NCBI RefSeq assembly: GCF_051278035.1
Contig: NZ_JBNMNU010000001.1
Location: forward strand, 1 to 64,000
DNA from: Clostridium_AD sp051278035
GTDB lineage: Bacteria > Bacillota > Clostridia > Clostridiales > Clostridiaceae
Length of the DNA: 64,000 bases
Reading direction: 5' to 3'
Shown here one piece after another: positions 7,094 through 15,900 of this stretch. The notes below the pieces were generated by a model, which did no database searches, was not told the origin of the DNA, and saw only the letters and a list, made by a program, of their open reading frames with translations. Each line of letters begins with the position of its first letter. Position 1 is the first letter of the stretch. Both the position numbers and the translations under genes were made by a program.

Positions 7094-8974
7094 ATGAATA
7101 AAGACAAAGAATTATTAAGTGACATTACCGTACACAATAAGTATGCTAAGTTCCTTAAGGAAGAAAATAGAAGAGAATCATGGACTGAAATTTTAGATAG
7201 AAACAAAGAAATGCATAAAAAGAAATATGTGCATGTAGCTGGACTGTCTAAAAAAATAGATGAAGTTTATAATGATTTTGTTCTTACTAAAAAAGTATTA
7301 CCTTCAATGAGATCTCTTCAATTTGGTGGTAGAGCTATTGAAATGAATAATGCAAGAATGTATAATTGCGCATTTATGCCAGTAGATAATATACATTCTT
7401 TTAGTGAGGCAATGTTTTTATTATTAGGAGGAACAGGAGTAGGTTATAGTGTACAAAGTTTTAATATTGATAAAATTTCAGCAATATCTAAACCTAAATA
7501 CAAAAGAACTAGTAAATATTTAGTTCAAGATTCAATTATAGGATGGGCAGATGCAATTAAGATTTTAATGAAATCTTATACTAATACATCGAAGACTCAT
7601 ATAAATTTTGATTTATCTGACATAAGAGAAAAAGGAGCTCTATTGGTAACAGCAGGAGGTAAAGCTCCAGGACCAGAACCTTTAAGAATATGTTTAGTTA
7701 AAATTGAAGCTATACTTCGTGAAAAGAATGATGGAGAAAAGCTGAATGACATTGAATGCCATAGAATAATGTGTTTTATTGCTGATGCAGTATTAGCAGG
7801 AGGAATAAGACGAGCAGCAATGATATCTTTATTTGATAAAGGTTCTGACGCAATGCTTAATTGTAAAAGTGGCTCATGGTGGGAAACAATGCCTGAATTA
7901 GGTAGAGCAAATAATTCTGCAGTATTAGAAAGACATACTATTACTGAAGAAGAATTTAACTCTATCTGGAAAAGAATAGAAGCTTCAGGCGCTGGAGAAC
8001 CAGGTGTTTATTTTACTAATAACAAGACTTGGGGAACTAATCCATGTTGTGAAATAGGGTTAAAACCTAATCAGTTTTGTAATTTAACTGAAATAAACAT
8101 GGCTACTGTTGTAGATCAAGAAGATTTTAATGAAAGATCTATTGCAGCTGCATTTATAGGAACTTTACAAGCAGGTTATACTGATTTTCACTATCTTAGA
8201 GAAATTTGGAAAGAAACCACAGAAGAAGATGCGTTATTAGGAGTTTCAATGACTGGTATAGCTTCTAAGACTGCTTTAGGTTTGTCTTTTGAAGTGGCTG
8301 CAGAATGCTCTAATGTTTCAAACAGATTTATATCAGATCTTATTGGAGTTAATAATGCTGCTAGAATTACAGCGGTTAAACCTGCAGGAACAACATCGTT
8401 AGTTGTAGGTTCTTCTTCAGGAATTCATGCTTGGCATGCTGATTATTACATTAGAAGAATGAGGTTAGGTAAGAATGAATCTTTATATAAGTATTTAGAG
8501 GCTGTTTTACCAGCTGATTTTATTGAAGATGAATTCTTTGACCCAAAAGGACAAGCAGTTCTATCAATGCCTCAAAAAGCACCAGAAGGAGCTACTACTA
8601 GACAGGAATCCGCTTTAGACTTACTTGAAAGAGTGAAGAAAATTACTAAAGAATGGGTAACTCCTGGACATTTTACTGGTGAAAACAGTCATAATGTTTC
8701 TTGTACAGTTAGTGTTAAACCTGATGAATGGGATGTAGTAGGAAAATGGATGTGGGACAATAGAGATTATTATAATGGTTTAGCAGTAATGCCTGAAGAT
8801 GGAGGTACTTACAAGCAAACACCATTTGAAGATTGTTCTAAAGAAGTTTATGAAGATATGATGGATAAGTTATCTGTAATAGATATCGATTTAACCAAAG
8901 TATTGGAAAAATTTGACGAAACAACCTTTTCGGAGATTGTAGCATGTGCCGGTGGTGCTTGTGAAATCAAATAA
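7094..8974 (+). CDS. nrdJ: Class II (B12-dependent) ribonucleotide reductase
   Basis: This 626-residue protein converts ribonucleotides to deoxyribonucleotides using adenosylcobalamin. It aligns with the monomeric Lactobacillus leichmannii RTPR type. Cys92 (MYNCAFMP) corresponds to the first redox Cys. Asn316, Cys318 and Glu320 (NPCCE) form the radical Cys triad. Cys329 (FCN), 11 residues later, is the second redox Cys. The C-terminal Cys618 and Cys623 (CAGGAC) are the thioredoxin-facing pair, with the same 5-residue separation as in RTPR. All catalytic residues are thus present although the protein is about 110 residues shorter than RTPR. No beta subunit gene is nearby, as expected for class II. 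It would make the phage dependent on host B12. A hairpin terminator follows. Confidence 0.9.
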   Translation: MNKDKELLSDITVHNKYAKFLKEENRRESWTEILDRNKEMHKKKYVHVAGLSKKIDEVYNDFVLTKKVLPSMRSLQFGGRAIEMNNARMYNCAFMPVDNIHSFSEAMFLLLGGTGVGYSVQSFNIDKISAISKPKYKRTSKYLVQDSIIGWADAIKILMKSYTNTSKTHINFDLSDIREKGALLVTAGGKAPGPEPLRICLVKIEAILREKNDGEKLNDIECHRIMCFIADAVLAGGIRRAAMISLFDKGSDAMLNCKSGSWWETMPELGRANNSAVLERHTITEEEFNSIWKRIEASGAGEPGVYFTNNKTWGTNPCCEIGLKPNQFCNLTEINMATVVDQEDFNERSIAAAFIGTLQAGYTDFHYLREIWKETTEEDALLGVSMTGIASKTALGLSFEVAAECSNVSNRFISDLIGVNNAARITAVKPAGTTSLVVGSSSGIHAWHADYYIRRMRLGKNESLYKYLEAVLPADFIEDEFFDPKGQAVLSMPQKAPEGATTRQESALDLLERVKKITKEWVTPGHFTGENSHNVSCTVSVKPDEWDVVGKWMWDNRDYYNGLAVMPEDGGTYKQTPFEDCSKEVYEDMMDKLSVIDIDLTKVLEKFDETTFSEIVACAGGACEIK

Positions 8975-8984
8975 ATAACGATAA

Positions 8985-9012
8985 ATAATAGGGTGTAAAA
9001 GCCCTATTATAT
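8985..9012 (+). terminator. Hairpin terminator after the reductase gene
   Basis: A perfect 9-bp stem, ATAATAGGG (8985-8993) with CCCTATTAT (9002-9010), closes the loop TGTAAAAG. The T-run after it is weak (interrupted by A), so termination may be partial. The loop is nearly identical to that at 11931. Confidence 0.7.
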
Positions 9013-9043
9013 TATCTAATTATTAATTTAAAATTATTTTAGT

Positions 9044-9271
9044 ATGTTAATTAAAAAAAAAGGACAAAAAAGGTTCTTCTACCATTATTACAAACAAAAG
9101 AAAAAAATGAGTTTTCACTTTAGCAATGAAAGTTGTCAAGTTGTAAGCAATATTGTTTGTGATGTTCCTAGTGAAACAAAATGGAATAAAACGCAGCCTA
9201 ACTTAATTATGAGAGGATGGGCAACCGGTTATTCTTTAGAAAATAACGTTATAACAATATTTAATAAATGA
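9044..9271 (+). CDS. Small unknown basic protein
   Basis: This 75-residue protein begins with a Lys/Arg/Tyr-rich segment (residues 1-21), then a polar domain containing two Cys. A second possible start is Met22 at 9107, which would remove the basic segment. The stop overlaps the next gene's ATG (ATGA), so the two are co-translated. I do not recognise it. Confidence 0.55.
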   Translation: MLIKKKGQKRFFYHYYKQKKKMSFHFSNESCQVVSNIVCDVPSETKWNKTQPNLIMRGWATGYSLENNVITIFNK

Positions 9272-9474
9272 GAAAAACAGACAAAGTATTTGCAAGATTA
9301 GGTTTTGAGGATTTAGTAGTGCCTTTTGAAGACTCTGAAAAAATATTTAGCAGTACAGAAACATATTTAGTAGGGTATGAAGACAAAGACGGCGAAGAAT
9401 GTGAAGAAGATGGCGTGTATCTAGATCAAAAAATTGACAAAGATCAAATTAAATTTGTATTTTTGAATGATTAA
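9268..9474 (+). CDS. Small unknown acidic protein
   Basis: This 68-residue, strongly acidic protein (EDKDGEECEEDG in the middle) overlaps its neighbours at both ends: ATGA with the gene before, and 8 bases with the radical SAM gene after. Small acidic phage proteins are often inhibitors or DNA mimics, but nothing in this sequence shows that. The overlaps make it a credible gene. Confidence 0.55.
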   Translation: MRKTDKVFARLGFEDLVVPFEDSEKIFSSTETYLVGYEDKDGEECEEDGVYLDQKIDKDQIKFVFLND

Positions 9475-10300
9475 GTATCAGATAACTAAAAGTTTAGTAA
9501 CTAAGCCTAACAATAATAGTGCTAATGCAATTGCCCCTAATTTAATCTACGGATGTTTTGGAGGATGCGTTGATACTTATTGTTATATGTCGAGATACAA
9601 TGGTCATAGAGTATTTGTTAATTCAAATGTTCTTGAAATAGTTGCTTCTGTTTATGAATGGGCTAAGAATTATGTTAAAGTTTCGGACCAACAAGATCCA
9701 GTTTATAAAATGGTTGATATTGCTTGTAATACTGATTTAGTTCTTATGCAAAAACATTGCATAATACCTCTTATAGATTACCTTAAGATGTATGACGATC
9801 ATTCAGAGATAAACAGTACAATGGCTACAAAGTATCCAGGCTTATTAAAGCTTGATGTAAATCATTTTAATAAAAAACCTAGAGTTAGAGTTAGTCTAAT
9901 GCCTCAATCTTATTCAAATATTCTTGAACCAAAAATGCAAAGCATAGAGTCGAGAATAAATGATATAAATAGATTGAAAAAATTAGGTTGGGAAGTTCAT
10001 ATTAATTATTCTCCTGTTATTCTTTTTAAAGATTTTAAGAATAAATACAAAGAGCTGTTTAATATGGTTAATGATATTGCAGGTGAGAACAAATGTGAAG
10101 TAATATTTTTAACAAATCATCCTTTTCAAATGGATAAAGCTACTGGCGAAGCAAAAGAAATGATGAGTTATTCTAATGAAGTTAAAAATACTTCAGGAGT
10201 TATGAGGTACCCATTAAAATTGAAAAGAAAAGCGATAGGAATATTTAAAGAAGAATATTCTAGATTATTTAATCCAAAAACAATTAGATATATATTTTAA
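9467..10300 (+). CDS. Radical SAM protein resembling spore photoproduct lyase
   Basis: This 277-residue protein looks like the SplB family, which uses SAM and a 4Fe-4S cluster to reverse UV thymine lesions. Supporting points are the Gly/Cys-rich loop near the N-terminus (YGCFGGCVDTYCYMSR, Cys30, Cys34 and Cys39), the strand VHINYSPVILF that matches the SPL 'SPV' segment, and the later EVIFLTNHPF segment. The cluster-binding spacing is CX3CX4C, while known SPLs have CX3CX2C, so two residues are inserted before the third Cys. The protein is also shorter than the B. subtilis enzyme (about 340). It could be a lyase acting on phage DNA or a relative with another substrate. The start overlaps the preceding gene by 8 bases. 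Confidence 0.7.
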   Translation: MIKYQITKSLVTKPNNNSANAIAPNLIYGCFGGCVDTYCYMSRYNGHRVFVNSNVLEIVASVYEWAKNYVKVSDQQDPVYKMVDIACNTDLVLMQKHCIIPLIDYLKMYDDHSEINSTMATKYPGLLKLDVNHFNKKPRVRVSLMPQSYSNILEPKMQSIESRINDINRLKKLGWEVHINYSPVILFKDFKNKYKELFNMVNDIAGENKCEVIFLTNHPFQMDKATGEAKEMMSYSNEVKNTSGVMRYPLKLKRKAIGIFKEEYSRLFNPKTIRYIF

Positions 10301-10301
10301 A

Positions 10302-10322
10302 ATGAAAAAAATGAATTATTAG
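10302..10322 (+). other. Six-codon leader minicistron before a GTG start
   Basis: ATG AAA AAA ATG AAT TAT TAG begins 2 bases after the radical SAM stop. Its TAG overlaps the GTG of the next gene (TAGTG, 10320-10324). The next gene has no upstream ATG in frame before a stop, so ribosomes finishing this leader could restart at the GTG. It may also be incidental. Confidence 0.3.
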
Positions 10323-11410
10323 TGGCATTTCAAGACCACAACCTTAAGTTGACGGAACAACAGTACAGAGACTTAGATATACCTTCATATTCAATGCTAG
10401 CAAGTATTGATAAACAAGGAGTAGACGTAGTAGGAGGAGTAAAACAGAGTTTTAATTTAAAATTTGGAAGTTTAGTAGATATGATGTGTTTTGAACCGCA
10501 TAAAGTTGACGATACATTTTATCCAGGAGACGCAATAAAGCCTCCAACAACAAATGTAAAAAAGATATGTGACATTATTTTAGGTAATTTAGAAGGATTA
10601 GTAGGAGCTGTTTCAGTATCTACTTCTGGATTAGGAAGAAGAAAAGAAAGAAAAATTAGTAAAAACCTTGGTAATTATCCAGATGAAATAAAAAAAGCAG
10701 CTACATATTTAGATATTTACAAAGCTTATAATGATGAGAAACTATTTAAAACAGTATGCTCAGCAGGTGATAAATATTTTGAAGACAAGATTTCTTCTAG
10801 AGGTAAAATTTTAATTAAACCTGAAATGTGGAAACACGCAGCTCATACTGCAGCTACTTTAATTAGCCATAAATACACTAAAAAGTATTTTGCAAAAAAA
10901 GTACCTGAAGTTGAAATTATTTATCAATATAAGTTTGACGTTGTTGTAAATGGATTCAGAGTAAAAGGAATGCTTGATTGTGTTGTAGTAAACCATAAGG
11001 CTAAATTAATTTTTCCTGTAGATTTAAAAACTGGTGAATCTCCATGTAAAGATTTTCCAATGCTTTTTACTTCACATAGATATTATATTCAAGGAGCACT
11101 ATACAGAGAAGCTTTAAAAACAATTGTCTCTAATGATTTTGATCTTGATGGATACGATGTTAAACCTTTTGAATTTGTATACATATCTAAATTAAATCCT
11201 AATAGACCTTTAAAATTTATTGTGTCTGAAGACATGCATAAAGCATCTCTTAATGGTTTTACAGATAGATACGGATATAATTACAAAGGTGTTTATGACT
11301 TACTAAATGACTACTATTATAGTAAAAATAATACAAGTGATTACAGTATAGATGAAGTAAAAAACAAAGGAATAGTTGAAATGAATACTAAATCCATTTT
11401 AGGTATATGA
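10322..11410 (+). CDS. RecE-like PD-(D/E)XK exonuclease
   Basis: This 362-residue protein is a likely 5'-3' exonuclease that produces single strands for the Sak4/SSB annealing system. The active site is visible as Asp219 in GMLDCVV followed by Asp234 and Lys236 in VDLKTG, then the helix motif SHRYYIQGALYREAL with the Gln/Tyr typical of RecE/exonuclease VIII and Cas4-type nucleases. The conserved opening LTEQQYRDLDIPSYSMLA indicates that the first residues are real, so the start is the GTG at 10322, since the same frame has a TAA at 10298 and no ATG between. The stop overlaps the next ATG (ATGA). Confidence 0.78.
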   Translation: MAFQDHNLKLTEQQYRDLDIPSYSMLASIDKQGVDVVGGVKQSFNLKFGSLVDMMCFEPHKVDDTFYPGDAIKPPTTNVKKICDIILGNLEGLVGAVSVSTSGLGRRKERKISKNLGNYPDEIKKAATYLDIYKAYNDEKLFKTVCSAGDKYFEDKISSRGKILIKPEMWKHAAHTAATLISHKYTKKYFAKKVPEVEIIYQYKFDVVVNGFRVKGMLDCVVVNHKAKLIFPVDLKTGESPCKDFPMLFTSHRYYIQGALYREALKTIVSNDFDLDGYDVKPFEFVYISKLNPNRPLKFIVSEDMHKASLNGFTDRYGYNYKGVYDLLNDYYYSKNNTSDYSIDEVKNKGIVEMNTKSILGI

Positions 11411-11913
11411 AAGATGAATTCAAAATAGAAATTGTACCAAATAAAAGCATGACATACATGCTCCCTTTATTAACGGAACGATTTAATTTTGATTTAGAAA
11501 ACGGATTAGCTAATAGCTATCTGTCATTTAATGATGATGATGATGAATTTTGTATATTATATAAATGGAGTAGTAATCCTAAATTCCTTAAATTTGAAGG
11601 TAAATTAATGGCTCACGGACTATTTGTTAAGCATGAAGACTATAATAATTACACTATTTATAGATTTAGGCTTACTGAAGAAATGTCTAAGGGTAAAAAA
11701 AAGTTTGTTAAAGGATTGTATAAAGAATTCTCAGACGAACACAAGAATGCTATAATTGAGAACTTAACTAAAAATAAAGCTAAAAACATATCAAGAATTA
11801 AAGAAATACTAGATCCTGACGGACACTTGTCTTCTACTTCTCCAGATATGATTAAAGAAACTTTTAGTAACAATATAAGAAAACTCAAAGTAGTAAGTGA
11901 TGATTTTTCTTAA
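11407..11913 (+). CDS. Unknown protein coupled to the nuclease
   Basis: This 168-residue protein begins within the stop of the RecE-like gene (ATGA), so it is probably translated with it. It has a beta-type N-terminal half with an Asp-rich stretch (NDDDDEF, near residue 40) and a helical, Lys-rich C-terminal half. No motif is recognised. The tight coupling suggests a partner in recombination or replication. A terminator hairpin follows. Confidence 0.65.
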   Translation: MKDEFKIEIVPNKSMTYMLPLLTERFNFDLENGLANSYLSFNDDDDEFCILYKWSSNPKFLKFEGKLMAHGLFVKHEDYNNYTIYRFRLTEEMSKGKKKFVKGLYKEFSDEHKNAIIENLTKNKAKNISRIKEILDPDGHLSSTSPDMIKETFSNNIRKLKVVSDDFS

Positions 11914-11930
11914 AATCATGTACAAAAACA

Positions 11931-11954
11931 AGAGGGTGTAACAGCCCTCTTTTT
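11931..11954 (+). terminator. Intrinsic terminator
   Basis: A 6-bp stem, AGAGGG (11931-11936) with CCCTCT (11945-11950), closes the loop TGTAACAG and is followed by TTTT. The loop differs by one base from the hairpin at 8985. Confidence 0.75.
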
Positions 11955-11979
11955 AATAATTAATAAAATATAATCACAA

Positions 11980-12435
11980 ATGTTTAAAAGAAAACAAGCT
12001 AAGCCACCTGAAATAGGTTCTCTTTGCACAATTAAAAAAGAAATAATAAATAAACTTTGGAACTTAAAAAAGTACAAAAATAATTCAGCATCAATGAAAG
12101 CGCAAAATGCTGGAGGAGTGATATGTAATTATTTTTTTTCAAAACCTAAATTAATAGATGTTTTTTTTGCTGATTTTGATTTATTATACATTAAGCGTAA
12201 ATCAATTTTTACTGGATTTGTAGAAGTTGAAGGACTTGTAGTTAATTCAGATCATTTAAATGGAATTGGTTTGTCACACTATCTTAGAAGTAAAAAAAAA
12301 TACTTTACAGTAAGTTTAGAATCACTTAATATTGCAACTGATAGTCAAGCTGAAACTATTATGAAGAATACTTATAATGGAAGACAAGTTTCTAGAATTT
12401 TTAGTAGAATAAATAGCTTAAAGATAAGGTTTTAA
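11980..12435 (+). CDS. Unknown protein
   Basis: This 151-residue basic protein starts MFKRKQAKPPEIGSLC. A mixed beta region with VEVEGLVV follows, and the C-terminus is helical and Arg-rich. I recognise no family. It has its own A/T-rich leader after a terminator hairpin, so it may be expressed separately from the genes before it. Confidence 0.6.
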   Translation: MFKRKQAKPPEIGSLCTIKKEIINKLWNLKKYKNNSASMKAQNAGGVICNYFFSKPKLIDVFFADFDLLYIKRKSIFTGFVEVEGLVVNSDHLNGIGLSHYLRSKKKYFTVSLESLNIATDSQAETIMKNTYNGRQVSRIFSRINSLKIRF

Positions 12436-12458
12436 TAAATAATATTAAAAACATAAAA

Positions 12459-12608
12459 ATGGTAAAACAAATGACACTTCAAGAAGTAATTAAAGAATGT
12501 GAAAATGAAGAAAAATCCAAAACAAATAAGAATAGAAGCAGTTCTACTAAAAAAAGACAATGTAAAGAGATTTTTAACAAAAAATACAAAAGCAATGAGC
12601 TTTTGTAA
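12459..12608 (+). CDS. Possible small ORF overlapping the next gene
   Basis: An ATG at 12459 opens a 49-codon frame starting MVKQMTLQEVIKECENEEKS and ending at TAA 12606-12608. It overlaps the following gene by about 100 bases in another frame. The first 17 residues look protein-like and are preceded by a good A/T leader, but the overlapped part is Lys/Asn/Ser-rich and reads like a shadow. It may be a short leader cistron, or the N-terminus of a frameshifted version of the next gene. Confidence 0.3.
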   Translation: MVKQMTLQEVIKECENEEKSKTNKNRSSSTKKRQCKEIFNKKYKSNELL

Positions 12609-12810
12609 CAAGCATGGATTAACTGTTTTTCCATCAGCTCAAGGGTATAATGCTCTTATTGTAATGCTGTTTGTTAAAAAAGGAAAATCATATAGAAAGT
12701 TAAATAATATAAAATATAACCAAAAAGAAGCACAAGATGTCATTGAGTACACAGCAGCTATTGACAGAGAGTACGAAAGACTTTATTTAAAAATGAAGGA
12801 TAAAGTATAA
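12505..12810 (+). CDS. Small basic unknown protein, last plus-strand gene
   Basis: This 101-residue Lys-rich protein (MKKNPKQIRIEAV...) has one hydrophobic core strand (NALIVMLFVKKG) and a helical C-terminus. The frame also contains a GTG at 12499, but the ATG at 12505 is the likelier start. It lies inside the 12459 reading frame, so it may depend on translational coupling. It ends about 40 bases before the convergent terminator. Function is unknown. Confidence 0.55.
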   Translation: MKKNPKQIRIEAVLLKKDNVKRFLTKNTKAMSFCNKHGLTVFPSAQGYNALIVMLFVKKGKSYRKLNNIKYNQKEAQDVIEYTAAIDREYERLYLKMKDKV

Positions 12811-12851
12811 AGAAATTAATTTTGTGATTTAGATTAATGGTTATTATTATG

Positions 12852-12897
12852 CAAGAACCCTGGAGATAACAAGTATTTCCAGGGCTTTTGTTTTTAT
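12852..12897 (+). terminator. Terminator at the convergent junction
   Basis: CCCTGGA (12858-12864) pairs with TCCAGGG (12878-12884). The stem extends outward through A-T and G-T pairs after one mismatch and is followed by T-rich sequence on the plus strand. It stops the plus-strand block and could also slow transcription arriving from the minus strand. Confidence 0.8.
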
Positions 12898-12900
12898 TTG

Positions 12901-12940
12901 CAGTTGGCAATTTTTTTTTACCGTTGGCAATTTTTTTTTA
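12901..12940. repeat. Two tandem 20-bp repeats next to the last minus-strand gene
   Basis: GTTGGCAATTTTTTTTTA occurs at 12903-12920 and again at 12923-12940, identical over 18 bases with a 2-base variable spacer. The second copy abuts the stop codon at 12941. The GTTGGCAA part also occurs at 43632-43639, inside a promoter. It may be a slippage duplication or a protein-binding site. Confidence 0.8.
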
Positions 12941-15900
12941 TTAATTTACACCTGCAGAGTTATTAAGAAAATCCATTGAACTTTTAGGATCACTAAGCAT
13001 TCTAGCACTAATTGGAAGCGTTTTTAAAACAGCTACTTTTAGTTTTCCTCTTCCTTTGTGAGGTCCCTGCTTATAAGTTTCATAAGGATTAACAGATTGT
13101 GTTATAACTTTAAATAAACTCCTTAAAGTACCTACAGAAGCTGTAGGAGTTGAAACAACTTTCATTGCTTCAGGAGGCGCTATAAAAAATGATAATTCAG
13201 CTAATTGTCTTCTGAAAAAATACTTATACGCAATTTCATCTTCATCTTCATCTAAGGCTAAGTAAGCAAGAAGTGTTCCTGATATCATCATTAACTCCAT
13301 CATTAACTTCTTAAGATTAGCTTTTTCATGTGGCATTAAATTACCATGGCCTTTACTTATTATAGAAATATTAAGTTGAGTAATTGCAGGAGCTAATACT
13401 TTTGTCAAGAATCTTGTTGCAGTTACGTAATATCCTTCTCTATATGTCTTAGCATCGTTAGAAAAGAATCTATCAGTATCAGTTAGTAGTTCTTGTTTTT
13501 TAAATATAGTTCCAGTACCTCTCCATCTTCTAAAGTATCCTTCTTCAACCCATTTACGTAAAAATAAAGCCATTTTACCCCAGAATTCTCTTTGATTTGC
13601 AGATTGTAAATCAGCATTGTAGTTACCGTGTAGTTCGTGAACTTTATCTGAAATTAGGTTTTTAGTCTCTAACAATATTTGACTTGCATCTCCTGTTCTA
13701 GTAAATGTTGTTGAATCAACTTTTTCACTTAACTTCATTATTACTCCTTTATTGACAGTTGGAACAAATTCTATCATACTGTCAAGAGAAGCGGCTTCTT
13801 TTTTGGTAGATACTTTGTTTCCGTCGATATCTATGTAATCACCTTTTTTATTCATTACTTTAATGTTATGCATTATTGCATACATTACTTGAGCTTGAAC
13901 CATGTGTTCTCCAGCTTTTGCTATTGGACGAAGTGTACTTATCTTGGTCCAAGCTTTTAATCTTGTGTTTTCTTCAAACTTGTTTCCTAGATAATTTTTA
14001 TCACCCATAACATTAAATACGTTCATAAACATATTTGTTCTAGACTTATCTACGTTTGAACCCCAATCATCTGCCATTCCTTTAATGTCTTTCCAATAAG
14101 TTCCTTCCGCTTTTGCCATGTCTTTAACAGTAAAATGTTCAGAACCAACAGCTTCTATTAAGTTGTTTACTTTACCCATACTTACATTTACCCAACTGTT
14201 TGTCCAGTTAAATACTAAAGCAGTAAACCCTGAATACTTTAACCAAGATTTAGCTAATTGATTTACACTTGCATCTTTGCCTAAAATTTTAACTGTGCCG
14301 GCGTCTTTATTTTTTATTTCATAATATCTATTTTCTAAAACACTACGAAATTGCTTTACGTCATTTATATCTTTTTTACTTTTAAATAAAGGAACTTCTT
14401 TGTCTTTATCTACTGCGTTGATTTTCTTCATAGCTTTTAATCCAACTGTATCAGGAACATTTCTATTGTTCATTACTTCTAACACAATTAAAGCAGTGGA
14501 TTCTAGTTCTTTCTTCTTTTGATAATTTTTTGCAGACATTAAGTTCATCAAAGTAATTGTATGAAGGTCAAAACTTTGATCCGTTGCTTCTAATCTTTTT
14601 CTAAAAGCAATTGGTATTCTCATTTTCTCTTTGTTGGATATATCTGCAAAAACTCTTTTGAAAGACTCTTGAGTTGTGTTGTTATTTTCTTGAGTTTCAA
14701 AATCATCTTTTTGTACTTCTGTTAATTCAGAGAATTTATGTTTCAAAGAATCTGCGTAATTACCTTCATATATTCTCTGTAAGTCAGTCTTAAGTATTCC
14801 CGGAAGTCTCATCCATGTTTGACCATAACTTTTTGAGATAACAGAGTCTTTTCCTTTTGTAAAAGCATCTCCTTTTCTTACACTATCTGTTAAAAACTTT
14901 AAGTGTATTTTTTGCTTATCATTTAATTCTTTGTAATTTTCATTCTTCCATATATCTATAGGAATATTCTTTGACACTCCTTTAGAAATTCCTTTTTTTG
15001 TATTTTTCTCTATCCAATAATCATACTCACTTCTAGCTATAGCTACTGTGGTTGGAACGTCTATTCTTTCTCCCCCAATGTTATATGAAATAGTAATAGA
15101 TTTTCCTTCTGAATTAGTTTCTACATTATATCTTTGTCCGCCTTGAATTTTTAAAAGCTTAGTAACTCCGTCTATAGTGTATTCTAGTTTTTTACCAGTA
15201 ACATTTACTTCAGAGTATTTTTCATCAGCAATATCTCTATCTGCTGCAGCTTTAAAAAGTTCATTTTTTTCTTCAAGAAATTCAGGAAGATATGCAGTAG
15301 TGTAATAAGATTGACCTGACTTAGAAGTAGTATACATTTTTTCATACTTCTTAGCTTGATTAGCCTCATTACTTACTTCTGTTTTAAAGGTTTTGTTATC
15401 ATTATCGAAACTAGTTGCTACGGAAAAATTATGGTCAGCAATGTTTTTTTCAATTTCATCAGTTACTGTAGAAAATATTTGAACTTCTTTGGATTTTGAA
15501 TTCTTTTCAGACCACCACTTAGCAGAGATGCTATGAATATCAGTAGCTGACTCACGAGCCTCTGCGTATGCAATTTTATATGATTCATCCCATATTTTTT
15601 GACTATTTTCTTGTAGTTTTTCTTTTACGTAAGAGTCCTTGCTTTGACCTGAAGAAGATAAGCCTAAATCATCATAAGTCTTTTCATAGTCTCTTTCAAA
15701 TTTAGCTCTAGTTCTGACATCATTATCAGCTATAAATTGAGCATACTCTTCACGAGAAGCTTCTAGTAATTTAGATTCAACTATACTTCTTTTCTCTTGT
15801 ATTTTACTAAGTTTTCTTTCAAAATATTTTCTATCTTCTTGAGTTATTTCTCCATCTTTGCTTAATCCAATAACTAGTCCTTGAATATCTTCAATCATAT

